Positions 1-9,610 are shown, counted from the first letter of the stretch. The stretch: 64,000 nucleotides of DNA from Thiobacillus sp. (GCA_021166845.1 JAJPEP010000110.1:32273-96272); one strand, 5' to 3'. The notes: generated from the sequence alone by a model not told the origin. Numbers and translations: made by a program.

Positions 1-21
1 ATGCGGAGTGGCTTCGCTCAT
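1..21 (-). CDS. 5' fragment of an unidentified protein (cut by window edge)
   Basis: An ATG on the minus strand at 21-19 opens a frame reading MSEATPH up to the window edge. It begins 18 bases after the stop of the DUF2892-like gene, on the same strand, so it could be the next gene of that operon. Only a weak purine stretch precedes it and seven residues cannot be assigned to a family. It may equally be a chance start codon. Confidence 0.3.
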
Positions 22-38
22 GGGGGTCTTCTGACGCG

Positions 39-257
39 TCAATTGCCGCAGCACGCGCCGGATTTCTTCCCTTCGCCCAGCATCCTGCTGGCCGGGCAGA
101 AGCCGGTGAAGGTGGCCTGGAAGGCCATGAAGCCGACAAAGGCGGCCAGCCACAACCAGGTGGGGGCGAACAGGTTCATCTGGCCGGTAAAGTGGGTCAG
201 CGCCAGGGCGATCAGGATCATGGCGGACATCATGCGAACGGCTTTGTTGCCTTTCAT
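39..257 (-). CDS. DUF2892 (YgaP transmembrane-like) small membrane protein
   Basis: A 72-residue protein, chosen to start at the ATG preceded by AAGGAGTT at a normal distance. It has two hydrophobic segments, about residues 8-24 and 31-50, followed by the TGFCPA motif typical of the YgaP/DUF2892 membrane domain and a short hydrophilic tail ending CCGN. Such domains often accompany rhodaneses or metal and sulfur transport genes, but their own activity is undefined. It lies 23 bp downstream of the permease gene and is probably the last or second-last gene of the same operon. The cysteine pair at the C-terminus could bind metal or a thiol; that is inference. Confidence 0.75.
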   Translation of the reverse strand: MKGNKAVRMMSAMILIALALTHFTGQMNLFAPTWLWLAAFVGFMAFQATFTGFCPASRMLGEGKKSGACCGN

Positions 258-280
258 TGCTTTAACTCCTTGTGTGAAAA

Positions 281-1336
281 TCAAATCAATACGTTGAACA
301 CATAGCCGACCAGCAGGATGCCGGCGGCCACCACCCCCGCGAAGGTGGCGATCAAGCGGGGCTTGAGCACCTTGCGCAGAATGATCATTTCCGGCGCCGA
401 CAGCGCGATCACGCTCATCATGAACGCCAGCACGGTGCCCAGCGCCGCGCCCTTGGCGAGCAGCGCCTGGACGATGGGGATGACGCCCGCCGCGTTGGTG
501 TACATCGGCACGCCGATCAGCACGGCGGCGGGTAGCGCCCACCACGGCGCATCGTGGCCCATGATCGAGGCCATGAAATCCTCCGGCACGTAGCCGTGGA
601 TGCCGGCGCCGAGCGCCACGCCCAGCACGATGTAGATCCACACCTTGGCGACGATCTCGCGCACATGGTGGAAACCGTTTTCGACGCGCTCGCCCCAGCC
701 CATCGTGCCTTCGACCGCGGCGGACGGGATCTGCGAGTTCTGCATGGCGCGCACCCAGTCTTCGAGGTGGCGCTCCATGCCCAGCTTGCCGATGACGATG
801 CCGGCGACGATGGCGACCGCGAGCCCCATGACCAGATAGAGCGCCGCGATCTTCCAGCCGAACAGGCCGAACAGCATCGCCAGCGCGATTTCATTGACCA
901 TCGGCGCGGCGATCAGGAACGAGAACGTCACCCCCAGCGGCACGCCGGCCTGCAGAAAACCGATGAAGAGCGGCACCGCCGAGCAGGAGCAGAACGGCGT
1001 CACGATCCCCAGGCTGGCGGCCATCGCATTGCCCGTGCCAAGCCGGCGGCCGGACAGCAGCGCGCGGGTGCGTTCAGGCGACACGAAGGTGTGCACGATG
1101 CCCATGACGAAGACGATGCCGGTCAGAAGCAGCAGCACCTTGGGTGTGTCGTAGAAGAAGAACTGCAGCGCGCCGCCCAGATGGCTGTCGCGTGCCACCG
1201 GCAACGCGGCGACCAGCGCCTCGGAAGCCGGGATCAGCGACTGATACAGGGCAAACCAGATCGCGGCGGCCACGACCAGGAACAGGATCGGCTGGCGGCC
1301 GGGCCAGCGTCTGAGTTGTAGGGCAAGGGGTTGCAT
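281..1336 (-). CDS. YraQ/ArsP-type permease (PF03773 family)
   Basis: A 351-residue polytopic inner-membrane protein with about eight to ten hydrophobic segments in two halves separated by a cytoplasmic loop (about residues 185-225). The first half carries the signature TPFCSCSAVPLFIGF and the second half GVPMYTNAAGVIPI, both hallmarks of the DUF318/YraQ/ArsP permease family. ArsP members export trivalent organoarsenicals, while YraQ members are uncharacterised. The CSC motif may bind a soft metal or metalloid. It follows the SigZ-like gene and precedes the DUF2892-like gene. Substrate unknown; resistance to a metalloid or thiophilic compound is an inference from the family. Confidence 0.85.
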   Translation of the reverse strand: MQPLALQLRRWPGRQPILFLVVAAAIWFALYQSLIPASEALVAALPVARDSHLGGALQFFFYDTPKVLLLLTGIVFVMGIVHTFVSPERTRALLSGRRLGTGNAMAASLGIVTPFCSCSAVPLFIGFLQAGVPLGVTFSFLIAAPMVNEIALAMLFGLFGWKIAALYLVMGLAVAIVAGIVIGKLGMERHLEDWVRAMQNSQIPSAAVEGTMGWGERVENGFHHVREIVAKVWIYIVLGVALGAGIHGYVPEDFMASIMGHDAPWWALPAAVLIGVPMYTNAAGVIPIVQALLAKGAALGTVLAFMMSVIALSAPEMIILRKVLKPRLIATFAGVVAAGILLVGYVFNVLI

Positions 1337-1418
1337 GATGGTCGGCTTTCGTTCTGGTCTTGCTGAGAAGACGAACGATGCGGCAAAAGGATGCAGGCTT
1401 GCTGAAAATAAATCGCCG

Positions 1419-1952
1419 TCAGGGTTGGTCGTCGCGCGGCACGAAGCAGCAGACTTTGCCCGCTGCGTCGAATTTCACCTGGCAGGCGCCGCTGAGATGC
1501 TCGCGCAGCCGCTTGCGTGCGCGCTGCACGCGCGACTTCGCGCCGGGCAGGGTGATCCCTTTCAGTCGCGCGTAGTCTTCCTGGCTCAGGCCTTCGATGT
1601 CGCAGCGGGTGATGGCCTCGCGGTCCCCCTCCGACAGTTCGGACAGCGCGCGCGGCAGGCAGGCGGCCAGTGATTCAACGGCGGGTGTTTCTTCATGTTC
1701 GGCCGCCAGGTCGTCCGGCAATTCCACTTGCTCCTTCTTCAGGCGCAGGCGGTCGGCCATCGCGTTCCTCGCCACTTCGAACAGCCAGGCGCGGGCGTTG
1801 GTCAGCTCGCAGAACTTCCTGTCCTGACGCATCGCCTTGAGAAACAGATCCTGCAGTATGTCCTCGGCGTCGTGCGCATTGCCTAACCTGCCGCGCAGCC
1901 AGGCACGCAGCTCGGCCTCGTTTCCGTCCCAGGCCGTCATCAGGCAGCGCAT
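1419..1952 (-). CDS. sigZ: ECF RNA polymerase sigma factor, SigZ-type
   Basis: A 177-residue ECF sigma factor. Region 2 (about residues 9-70) contains NAHDAEDILQDLFLKAM and the -10 recognition helix NARAWLFEVARNAMADRLR. Region 4 (about 100-155) contains LSQEDYARLKGITLPGAKSR. The tail after region 4, with the paired cysteines of KVCCFVPR, is typical of SigZ proteins. The ATG at 1952 has GGGGAGG four bases upstream and overlaps the preceding gene by 13 bp. An alternative ATG at 1940 forms a TGATG junction with that gene's stop and would remove four residues. It is co-oriented with the permease, which it may control; no anti-sigma gene is visible. Confidence 0.85.
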   Translation of the reverse strand: MRCLMTAWDGNEAELRAWLRGRLGNAHDAEDILQDLFLKAMRQDRKFCELTNARAWLFEVARNAMADRLRLKKEQVELPDDLAAEHEETPAVESLAACLPRALSELSEGDREAITRCDIEGLSQEDYARLKGITLPGAKSRVQRARKRLREHLSGACQVKFDAAGKVCCFVPRDDQP

Positions 1953-2227
1953 GCAGCCTCCCCGTCACGGGCCTTACCAGTTCCGAATCGCGCACGCAGT
2001 AACGGTACAATCTCCTCGGTACGCATAAGCCCGCTGAACAGCAGCGCATTTCCCGCCATGACCGCCGGAGTCTGCGCGAAATCGAGGCCGCAGGCCTCGG
2101 GTTGTTTCGCTTCGACAATATCGAGCCGCAGTCCCAGCTCGCGGGCGGCACAGCCCAGGCGCTTGCGCAGGCGGATCGCGGATTCGCCCGTCCCCACCAG
2201 GGTCAGCCGGATTGCAGAATCATTCAT
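1940..2227 (-). CDS. Thioredoxin-fold protein of the TM0996/MTH895 type lacking the CxxC site
   Basis: A 95-residue protein with the small thioredoxin-3 layout: first strand IRLTLVGTG, a helix, second strand LDIVEA, the cis-proline loop TPAVMAGN, then LLFSGLMRTEEIVPLLRARF. Relatives with a GTGCPxC active site are small redox proteins. Here that loop reads GTGESAI, so both catalytic cysteines are missing. Remaining cysteines at about 26, 46 and 93 are not in the usual place. It is translated just ahead of the SigZ-like gene. A binding or scaffold role rather than disulfide exchange is inferred. Start chosen at MNDSAIRL because everything upstream lies in the terminator. Confidence 0.7.
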   Translation of the reverse strand: MNDSAIRLTLVGTGESAIRLRKRLGCAARELGLRLDIVEAKQPEACGLDFAQTPAVMAGNALLFSGLMRTEEIVPLLRARFGTGKARDGEAACAA

Positions 2228-2245
2228 GCCCCAAGGATAAACCAT

Positions 2246-2273
2246 AAAAAAGCCCGTGCCGGGGCACGGGCTT
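2246..2273 (-). terminator. Rho-independent terminator of the cytochrome operon
   Basis: The inverted repeat AAGCCCGTGCC-GG-GGCACGGGCTT occupies 2250-2273, followed on the minus strand by a run of six T (A's at 2246-2251). It lies 16 bases past the stop of the multihaem cytochrome and separates that operon from the thioredoxin-like/sigZ genes. Confidence 0.88.
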
Positions 2274-2289
2274 ACCGGCACACGTGGTT

Positions 2290-3681
2290 CTACTTGAGAC
2301 GCGCGGCCTGGCTGCCCGATGCCTGCGGCACAGCGGCACGCACGGTCTTGAGTTTGCCCACGGCGAGGTTCAGGGTGTTTTCCGCCATGAAGGAGGGGCG
2401 TTCGTCCAGGCTCCAACCCTTGCGGTCGACGATGGGTTTGAACGCGTAGCGGTAGGCCAGCTTGGCCCGCACCTTGATTCCCTTCACGCCTTCGGGCAGC
2501 TCGAACTGGTACTCGCTGGTGTCCGGCGCGAAAGGTTCGAGACCGTTGTCCAGCACCACCGTGTCGGCGGCGAAGCCGCCCACGCCCAGCATGGGCTTGC
2601 CGGTCTGCGGATTGGGTTTGGAAGCGAAGATCTTGGCGTACATCTTGCCGGGCAGACCGGCCCAGTCGTTTTCGTCGCGCGCGCCGGTCTTGGGGTTGCC
2701 CATGCCGGCGAGCGGGTGCAGCTTGCCGCTGTCGGGGCCGGCGAAGACGAGCGGTTTGCCGGTTTCGTCCCAGGCGTCGATCTTCAGGATGACATTGCGG
2801 ATGGGGCCGGAGCCGGGCACCTTGTGGCCGGCGCCGACGTTCTCCACCGTGGCGCGCACCAGCAGCTTGCCGTCCGGCGTCTTGCCCAGCGCGGTCTTGA
2901 GCGAGAGCGCTTTCTTGAGCATGTCGGAATCCCGCGCGCCGACGAAGGTGTGCGCGCGCACGCCGCTGCGCTTGGCCCCGCCGATCGCCAGCTCCTGTTT
3001 GTTCTTGTGCAGGGGCATGTGGCATTCCTGGCAAGTCTGCTTCACCTTGCCGGCGGTGAAGTAGCGGTTCCAGTCGTCGTAAGTGGAAATCGACAGGTGC
3101 TTCTCCTGGTTCAGGTGGCAGCTGGCACACACATTCGAGGATTTATGCAGCTGGGTTTCCACCACCGGGTGCGGCGCCTTCACGCCCTTGCGCGGGCCAT
3201 AGCTCGATCCCGATTCCTGGTCGAGCGTCACGCTGTCGAAGATGCGCGTCTTGTATTTGCCTTCCGCGTCCTTCTCGATTTTGGCTTCTTTCATCGAGTG
3301 GCAGAAGTAGCAGGAAATGCCGTGGTCGGTCTTGTTCGCCATGGCGTGGCCCAGGTCGACCTCCTTGCCTGCCTTGTGGGCGTCGATGACCTGCACCGGC
3401 ACGTGACAGTCGGCGCAGTCGCCCGCCTTGCCGGGAAACATGCCCTGATAGCCCAGGCCGTCTTTTTCACCCTTGGGATTGGTCGCGGTATAGAACTGGT
3501 AGACCTTGGGGTTGTCGAGGTCGTGCCCCATGGCCGAGGATTTCCATTCGTCGTAAATCCGGGTGTGGCAGGCGGCGCAGGTTTTCGGATCCTGGTCGGG
3601 GTTGGGCCGGTGGACGTCGTCCGCGGCGAGCGCCGGCGCGGCGAGGAGCCAGGCGGCGACAAGAGCGATGAAGCGTTTCAT
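2290..3681 (-). CDS. Pentahaem cytochrome c, periplasmic (cytochrome c554-like)
   Basis: A 463-residue protein with a Sec signal peptide (cleavage near LAA-DDVHRP). It has five CxxCH haem-binding motifs: CAACH 35-39, CADCH 89-93, CYFCH 124-128, CASCH 185-189 and CQECH 217-221. All lie in the N-terminal half, which resembles the c554/multihaem cytochrome fold. The C-terminal 230 residues hold no haem motif and look beta-rich, as in multihaem oxidoreductases with an extra domain. The start MKRF has AAGGAG six bases upstream. It is last in the FadL-like/lipoprotein/cytochrome unit, before a strong terminator. Periplasmic electron transfer is expected; the redox partner is not known. Confidence 0.85.
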   Translation of the reverse strand: MKRFIALVAAWLLAAPALAADDVHRPNPDQDPKTCAACHTRIYDEWKSSAMGHDLDNPKVYQFYTATNPKGEKDGLGYQGMFPGKAGDCADCHVPVQVIDAHKAGKEVDLGHAMANKTDHGISCYFCHSMKEAKIEKDAEGKYKTRIFDSVTLDQESGSSYGPRKGVKAPHPVVETQLHKSSNVCASCHLNQEKHLSISTYDDWNRYFTAGKVKQTCQECHMPLHKNKQELAIGGAKRSGVRAHTFVGARDSDMLKKALSLKTALGKTPDGKLLVRATVENVGAGHKVPGSGPIRNVILKIDAWDETGKPLVFAGPDSGKLHPLAGMGNPKTGARDENDWAGLPGKMYAKIFASKPNPQTGKPMLGVGGFAADTVVLDNGLEPFAPDTSEYQFELPEGVKGIKVRAKLAYRYAFKPIVDRKGWSLDERPSFMAENTLNLAVGKLKTVRAAVPQASGSQAARLK

Positions 3682-3727
3682 GTGCATCTCCTTACGATGA
3701 TGGCCGGGCCGCGGGGCCCGGCCGGTT

Positions 3728-3871
3728 TCACAGCGGCAGGTACAGCAGGCCGCCGGGCTTGAGCTCGAAGCCGTCGACATGTCCGGCCTTCATGTGGATG
3801 TGCGCGCGAACCGGCGGGCTCATGCAGGCCGAAAGTCCGCGAGCGAGCGCGATTGCTGCCAGGTGTTTCAC
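3728..3871 (-). CDS. Small putative lipoprotein, 47 residues, GTG start
   Basis: A 47-residue frame starting at GTG 3871-3869 with GAGGAG six bases upstream and ending in TGA at 3728. It begins MKHLAAIALARGLSAC, a short lipoprotein-like signal whose lipobox LSAC puts the acylated Cys at residue 16. An Arg inside the hydrophobic stretch is unusual. The mature part, about 31 residues, contains three His and ends GGLLYLPL. It fits exactly between the FadL-like gene (10 bp away) and the cytochrome gene (46 bp away). The strong ribosome-binding site and operon position support it. No family recognised. Confidence 0.6.
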   Translation of the reverse strand: MKHLAAIALARGLSACMSPPVRAHIHMKAGHVDGFELKPGGLLYLPL

Positions 3872-3881
3872 GCTCGCCTCC

Positions 3882-5033
3882 TCAGAACACGTAGGTCACG
3901 TTCAGGTTGTACTGGTTCTGATCCATCTCGATGGACTGGACGCCGTTGCTCACCTTGTTGTGGAAGGCGTGGGTGTAGGCGAAATTGCCGCGTACGCGCT
4001 TGCCCAGCTTGCGGGTCAGGCCGATGGAAGCGTGCTTCTCGACGATGGCGGTGGAGCCAAGATTGGTAGCCACATCCTCGGAACCGATCGGCGACTTGCC
4101 GTAGTTGAAGCCCGCCAGCAGCGTCATCTTGTCGTTCATGATCTTGCGTACGCCAATGGCGTAAACGGTCTGATCGTCCCAGCCGAAGTTAAACGAGGGA
4201 ATGCCGGTCAGCCCGGTTACGGCGATGCGATCCATCACATCGGCAAACTGGATGCGCTTGATGTCGAATTCCACCAGCAGGGTATCGCTGGGCTTGAACG
4301 CCACGCCCAGGGAATAGCTTGCCGGCATGTCCATGTCGAAGCTGACCGGGCCCGAAGTGGTGTTGTATTCCATGTCATTGATATCGGTCTTGCTGGTATA
4401 CACCGCACCCAGCTGGACCTTGTCGTTGACCTTGTAGACCGCGCCCAGAGTCGCGCCGAAGCCGAACTGCTGGTTTTGCGGCAGGGAGAAGCCAGCGTTG
4501 TAAAGCGCCAGGCTCTGGTAGCCGATGTTCAGCGACGCGCCCAGGGTCAGGTTTTCGTTCACCTTCAACGCAGCGCCGGGAGACAAGCGGAACACCTGCT
4601 TGGTGGTCACCATCGGCTGCGCGGGCGAACCTGACACGATATCGGGCACGTTCACGCCCATGCCGGACACCCCGCCCATGCCCATGCCCAGATACAGCCG
4701 GTCCGTCGCCTTGAAGGTCACCGCGCCGGTGGGCATGAGGTACCAGTTGGAATCGCTCTCGTTGCCGTTGACCTTGCGCGGCGGATTCAGCAGGCCAAAG
4801 CCGAAATCCATGCGCACCTCCTCGATGCCCTTGCCCTCCTCGGCACCCACCAGATGGGCAAGTCCGGCCGGGTTGAGCAGCACGGTCAGCGCGTCACGCG
4901 GCGCGGCCACGGTGGCGCCGCCCATCGCGGCGGTCGGCGCGGATAGCGCGATCATCTGGTCGCCGTTGGTGGCGAGGGCGGCGGCGGGAACGAGGGCCGC
5001 CACGAGGGCGGCGCTTAACGGGCGGAATTGCAT
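3882..5033 (-). CDS. FadL/OmpP1-type outer-membrane porin
   Basis: A 383-residue protein with a signal peptide ending ALA-TNGDQ. The mature N-terminus TNGDQMIALSAPTAAMGGA matches the conserved opening of FadL/OmpP1/TodX proteins, in which the plug passes hydrophobic ligands. The remainder is alternating beta strands, and the final residues NQYNLNVTYVF form the terminal strand with aromatic C-terminus needed for Bam insertion. Start chosen at MQFRP, with AGGAG six bases upstream. It is the first gene of the unit with the lipoprotein and the pentahaem cytochrome. The ligand is unknown; transport of a hydrophobic compound, or a structural link to the cytochrome, is inference. Confidence 0.85.
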   Translation of the reverse strand: MQFRPLSAALVAALVPAAALATNGDQMIALSAPTAAMGGATVAAPRDALTVLLNPAGLAHLVGAEEGKGIEEVRMDFGFGLLNPPRKVNGNESDSNWYLMPTGAVTFKATDRLYLGMGMGGVSGMGVNVPDIVSGSPAQPMVTTKQVFRLSPGAALKVNENLTLGASLNIGYQSLALYNAGFSLPQNQQFGFGATLGAVYKVNDKVQLGAVYTSKTDINDMEYNTTSGPVSFDMDMPASYSLGVAFKPSDTLLVEFDIKRIQFADVMDRIAVTGLTGIPSFNFGWDDQTVYAIGVRKIMNDKMTLLAGFNYGKSPIGSEDVATNLGSTAIVEKHASIGLTRKLGKRVRGNFAYTHAFHNKVSNGVQSIEMDQNQYNLNVTYVF

Positions 5034-5104
5034 GAGGATCTCCTGTGGTTTGTGTGCCGGCTGATGCCGAGCGCGCAACTTACAGAAGGTCGATTCGCCC
5101 CGGT

Positions 5105-5118
5105 ATGATCGAAATCAG
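5105..5118 (-). promoter_or_regulatory. FNR/DNR-like operator upstream of the fadL-like operon
   Basis: On the minus strand this reads CTGATTTCGATCAT, close to the FNR-family consensus TTGAT-N4-ATCAA and with a perfect TGAT-N4-ATCA core. It overlaps the stop codon of the Crp/Fnr-type gene. A -10-like TGTAAG on the minus strand at 5084-5079 is placed so that the operator would centre about 40 bp upstream of a start site near 5072, the class II activator position. That would leave a leader of about 40 bases before the porin start. Confidence 0.5.
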
Positions 5119-5774
5119 GTTTTGGGAGAAAGACTGGCGCAGGCCATCACGCTGTGTCCGAGCAGGCGCAGACGGCGCTGTTCGCGCGCCAGCGTGCCTT
5201 CCTTTTCCAGCTGAGCCAGGGTGCGATAGAGCGTCTCGGGTTCGAGCGCGAGTTCCGCCGCCCATTCCTGCAGGGTGCCGCCCAGCTCCGCCCAGCCGGA
5301 AGGACCAGTCTCGCACGCCAGGTAGTGCAACACCCGGTCGGACGCGCTTTTCAGTCGCAGACGTTCGACGCGCGAACATTGCTTGCGCAGGGACATCGCC
5401 ACCGTACGGGTGAACGCCAGCGCAAACGCCGGGTCGCCCGCCATTGCCTTGCGGAAGCGTTCCGAGCTGAAAGAAACCAGCACGCTTGCGGACAGCGCGC
5501 GCGCCTCGCAGGTATAGGCCGGCTGGAACAGGCTCGCCTCGCCGAAGAATTCCCCCGCGCGCGCGGTGAGCATGATGGCCTCGGCGCCGTTGGGCATGCA
5601 GCGCACCGCCGCCAGTTCCCCGGCACGCACGAAATGGAAGGACTCGACGCTGTCGCCCGTGTGGAACAGCGACTGCCCTTTGGCCATCTGGGTCGTGTTT
5701 GCCGTCTCGACGAGTTCGGCGGGCAGGTGGGCAGGCAGACCGGTCCAGTTCGAAGGAGGAGATGTGTCGGACAT
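5115..5774 (-). CDS. Crp/Fnr-family transcriptional regulator
   Basis: A 219-residue regulator. Residues 20-125 form the cyclic-nucleotide-binding-type beta roll (GQSLFHTGDSVESFHFVRAG, then GEFFGEASLF). A long dimerisation helix and a winged helix-turn-helix with recognition helix EPETLYRTLAQLEKEG follow. The Glu and Arg of E-x-x-x-R that read TGA half-sites are kept. FNR-type iron-sulfur cysteines are absent from the N-terminus, so direct O2 sensing through a cluster is unlikely; the ligand is unknown. Start chosen at MSDTSPPSN. It is co-directional with the fadL-like operon and an FNR-like site lies at its end, so control of that operon is the obvious inference. Confidence 0.85.
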   Translation of the reverse strand: MSDTSPPSNWTGLPAHLPAELVETANTTQMAKGQSLFHTGDSVESFHFVRAGELAAVRCMPNGAEAIMLTARAGEFFGEASLFQPAYTCEARALSASVLVSFSSERFRKAMAGDPAFALAFTRTVAMSLRKQCSRVERLRLKSASDRVLHYLACETGPSGWAELGGTLQEWAAELALEPETLYRTLAQLEKEGTLAREQRRLRLLGHSVMACASLSPKT

Positions 5775-5837
5775 GCAAGTTATGCGGAGTGGATATATAG
5801 GGGCGATTGTACGTCGCCGTATAGGTTGAAACCGCTT

Positions 5838-5857
5838 GAGGCGCAGAGGCGCAGAGG
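5838..5857. repeat. GAGGCGCA tandem octamer in intergenic region
   Basis: Two and a half copies of the 8-mer GAGGCGCA lie upstream of the Crp/Fnr-type gene. A short palindrome CCTCCGTGGAGG lies about 90 bp away, at 5947-5958. The 205-bp intergenic stretch 5775-5979 contains no convincing gene. It must carry the promoter for the Crp-like gene, but I see no strong -35/-10 pair. Confidence 0.4.
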
Positions 5858-5979
5858 AAAAACAACACCTTGCATGGTCGGTGCGTCCACCCGATGGGTG
5901 AAGGCTGGTTGACCGACAACCCATTGATTCCCTGCCGTTCTCCGTACCTCCGTGGAGGGGTTTTAGCGTTAGGTTCAAT

Positions 5980-7304
<1,325 letters not shown>

Positions 7305-7308
<4 letters not shown>

Positions 7309-8753
7309 GATTCTTTCTGCAAGGGCAGGGTGACGGCGAAACGGGTTTCGCCGGGTTCGCTTTCCACCACGATGCCGCCGTTCAACTGGCGCGCGATCTG
7401 GTAGGTGACCCACAGGCCCAGACCATGGCCGTTGCGGCTCAAACGCGAAAAAGGTTCGAACAGGTAGGCCATGTCTTCATCCTCGATGTGGGTTCCATCG
7501 TTTTTCACCACCAGGGTGAAGCTGCGGCTGTCACGGTAAACCTGGCACTCGACCCGAGTGTTCGCGGCACGGATGGCATTGAGCAACAGATTGAGGAGAA
7601 TTTGCCGCACCAGGGTGGACGGTAGCGGCAAGTCTTCTGCAATGTCGTTTTCCCATGTCAGTTCAAGCCCCTTTTCAGCCGCTTCCGCAGCCACCAGGGT
7701 GCGCGTGTCCTCGATGTCGCGGCGCGACAGCGGGTGGTTCTCCACCTTGGTTTCCACCAGCAGGGCGGCGACCGTATCCTTGATCTGGGTCAGGCCGCGC
7801 TCCAGCAAAGCCAGCGTTTTCAGCGTGAGCGGGTCGTCCGATCCGTGCCGTTTGAAGGTGCTGATGGCGTTGAGCATGCCGCCCAGGGGGTTGTTGATCT
7901 CGTGGGCGATGCCGGCGGAAAGCCGCCCCACCGCCGCCAGCCGCTCGCTTGCCATGATCTCCTGTTCCAACTGTTCCTTTTCCTTGAGTTCGTTCAGCAT
8001 GCGCTTGAAGGACGCCCCGGCTCGACCGATTTCGTCATGCGATTCAAACAGGTCGCAATGCAGGTTTTCCGGCACGCTGGGCCCGATCTGGTCCATGCAT
8101 CCTGCCAGTCGGACCAGCGGCCCAGCCATGCGATGGCCCCAGTACCAGGCGACGGGAAGCAGCACCGCCAAGGCCAGCAGAGTCATCAGAGCGGCGCGCT
8201 GGGCGATGCCGACGAAGCGGGGGATGAACAGACTCTTGGAAAAACCCATCACCAGGGTTCCCAGGCGTGTCCCTTCGGAAGTGATGGGAATGGTGACGAA
8301 CAGCCTGCTGGAATCGGGTGGGTCAACGACGCTGGGCTTCACATCGTTCCGGTCCGTCGCCAGATCGCTGATCGCGGCATATTCAGGATCAAGCCGCCCC
8401 GGATCGGACAGCATGGGGTACTGGGTGGGGCGGGTGGAAACATATACCTGGCCCCGGGTGTCCAGCACCAGGATGGTTTCCGCAATCCGGGTCTGGTCCT
8501 GGCTTCCCCCCTGGAAGGGCGAATTGATGATTTCATACGCGCGCCAGACATCGTCATGGGTGATGGGGCCGACCAGGGTGTTGGCCAGTACCCGGCCCAT
8601 GCTTTCGGCGTGACGCAGCAGGTCGTTGCGGGTTTCGTCATAGACCCGGAACAGGATGGAAGCCGTCACCAGAATGGCCGTGATGCTGGCGAGCATGAGC
8701 ACCCGCAGGGGAATCTTGTAGCGCAGGCTGAGGTCGCGCAGGAAATGTTTCAT
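7305..8753 (-). CDS. Membrane sensor histidine kinase
   Basis: A 482-residue kinase. An N-terminal membrane helix (about 16-35) and a second (about 187-207) flank a periplasmic domain of about 150 residues. A HAMP-like linker, a HisKA domain with phosphorylatable His in GRLSAGIAHEINNPLGG, and a HATPase domain with N box NLLLNAIRAA and G box HGLGLWVTYQIA follow. It overlaps the gene before it and the gene after it by four bases, giving strict translational coupling. By analogy with TtrS it probably senses the ligand-bound PhnD-like protein encoded just upstream; in TtrS that sensor domain is fused, here it is separate. Confidence 0.92.
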
Positions 8754-9610
8754 GGTCGGTTTGCCACGTCCTTAACCATGCGCGCGATGCCATCGAACAG
8801 CTTGCGCTCGCCCGGCGTGAAGCCGTCCAGATTGAGCTGGCGCAGTAATTTCCTTCCCTCATCGTTACCGCGCATATCAATCAGGGCTTGCCGCAGCGCC
8901 GCGAAATCGCCACCGGAAAGGGTGGCACGGGCGACAAAGGGCGGAAAACCGAACTCGGGCGAGTGCGCCACGACCCGGGTTCTGGCCGTGAGTTGCGGAT
9001 GGGAACGTTGCAGGGTTTCCCATACATAACCGTCCACTGCGCCGCCCTGGGCCAGTTCGACGGCGACTGCGTCCACTACCTTGCGATGCGACCAGGTGTA
9101 GAACGTGCGCGAAAAGAAGGTCTCGGAACGCTCCCTGAGCTGCGCCAGCGCAAACTGGGTATAGAGAAAACCGGAATTGGAATCAGGGTCGGAATAGGCG
9201 AAGACCTTGCCGCGCAGGTCGAGCAGGGACTTGGTGGCCGTGTCGCCGGCAGGAACGATGAGATAGGAGCGGTACAGAGGCTTGCCATGGAACAGCGGCA
9301 CGGCCAGAAGCCTGAGTCGCCGTTCGTGACGCACGAACGGCGAACCGCACAGCCATGCCGCGTCGAGCTGGTCCTGGCTGAGCAGATCGACAATTTCGCG
9401 GTAGCTGCCGCGCTGCACGAAAACCACCGGCCGTTGCAGACGCTCGGTCAGGTAAACGCGCCAGGCCTCCAGGAAAGTGGACTGGTCGTCGAGAAAAACG
9501 GGGGTCAGGCCAATGCGCAGTGTAGGCCCCTCGCCGGCAAGCGCTGCCGCGAATGCGTGGGGGGCAAGCCCGCACAGGGCCAATGTTGCGCAAAACCGCC
9601 TTCTCGACAC
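8750..9610 (-). CDS. PhnD-like periplasmic binding protein, sensory subunit
   Basis: A 286-residue protein of the phosphate/phosphonate-binding (PhnD, SBP type 2) superfamily. An N-terminal SRRRF motif and hydrophobic stretch ending AFA suggest export by Tat or Sec. The core shows LRIGLTPVFLDDQ, then VVFVQRGSYREIVDLL, DAAWLCGSPFV and DPDSNSGFLYTQFAL, in PhnD order. The GTG start at 9610 has GGAGG well placed. No ABC permease or ATPase gene is nearby and it is coupled to a kinase gene, so it is best read as a ligand sensor like the periplasmic part of TtrS, possibly for tetrathionate or another sulfur anion. Confidence 0.82.
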   Translation of the reverse strand: MSRRRFCATLALCGLAPHAFAAALAGEGPTLRIGLTPVFLDDQSTFLEAWRVYLTERLQRPVVFVQRGSYREIVDLLSQDQLDAAWLCGSPFVRHERRLRLLAVPLFHGKPLYRSYLIVPAGDTATKSLLDLRGKVFAYSDPDSNSGFLYTQFALAQLRERSETFFSRTFYTWSHRKVVDAVAVELAQGGAVDGYVWETLQRSHPQLTARTRVVAHSPEFGFPPFVARATLSGGDFAALRQALIDMRGNDEGRKLLRQLNLDGFTPGERKLFDGIARMVKDVANRP

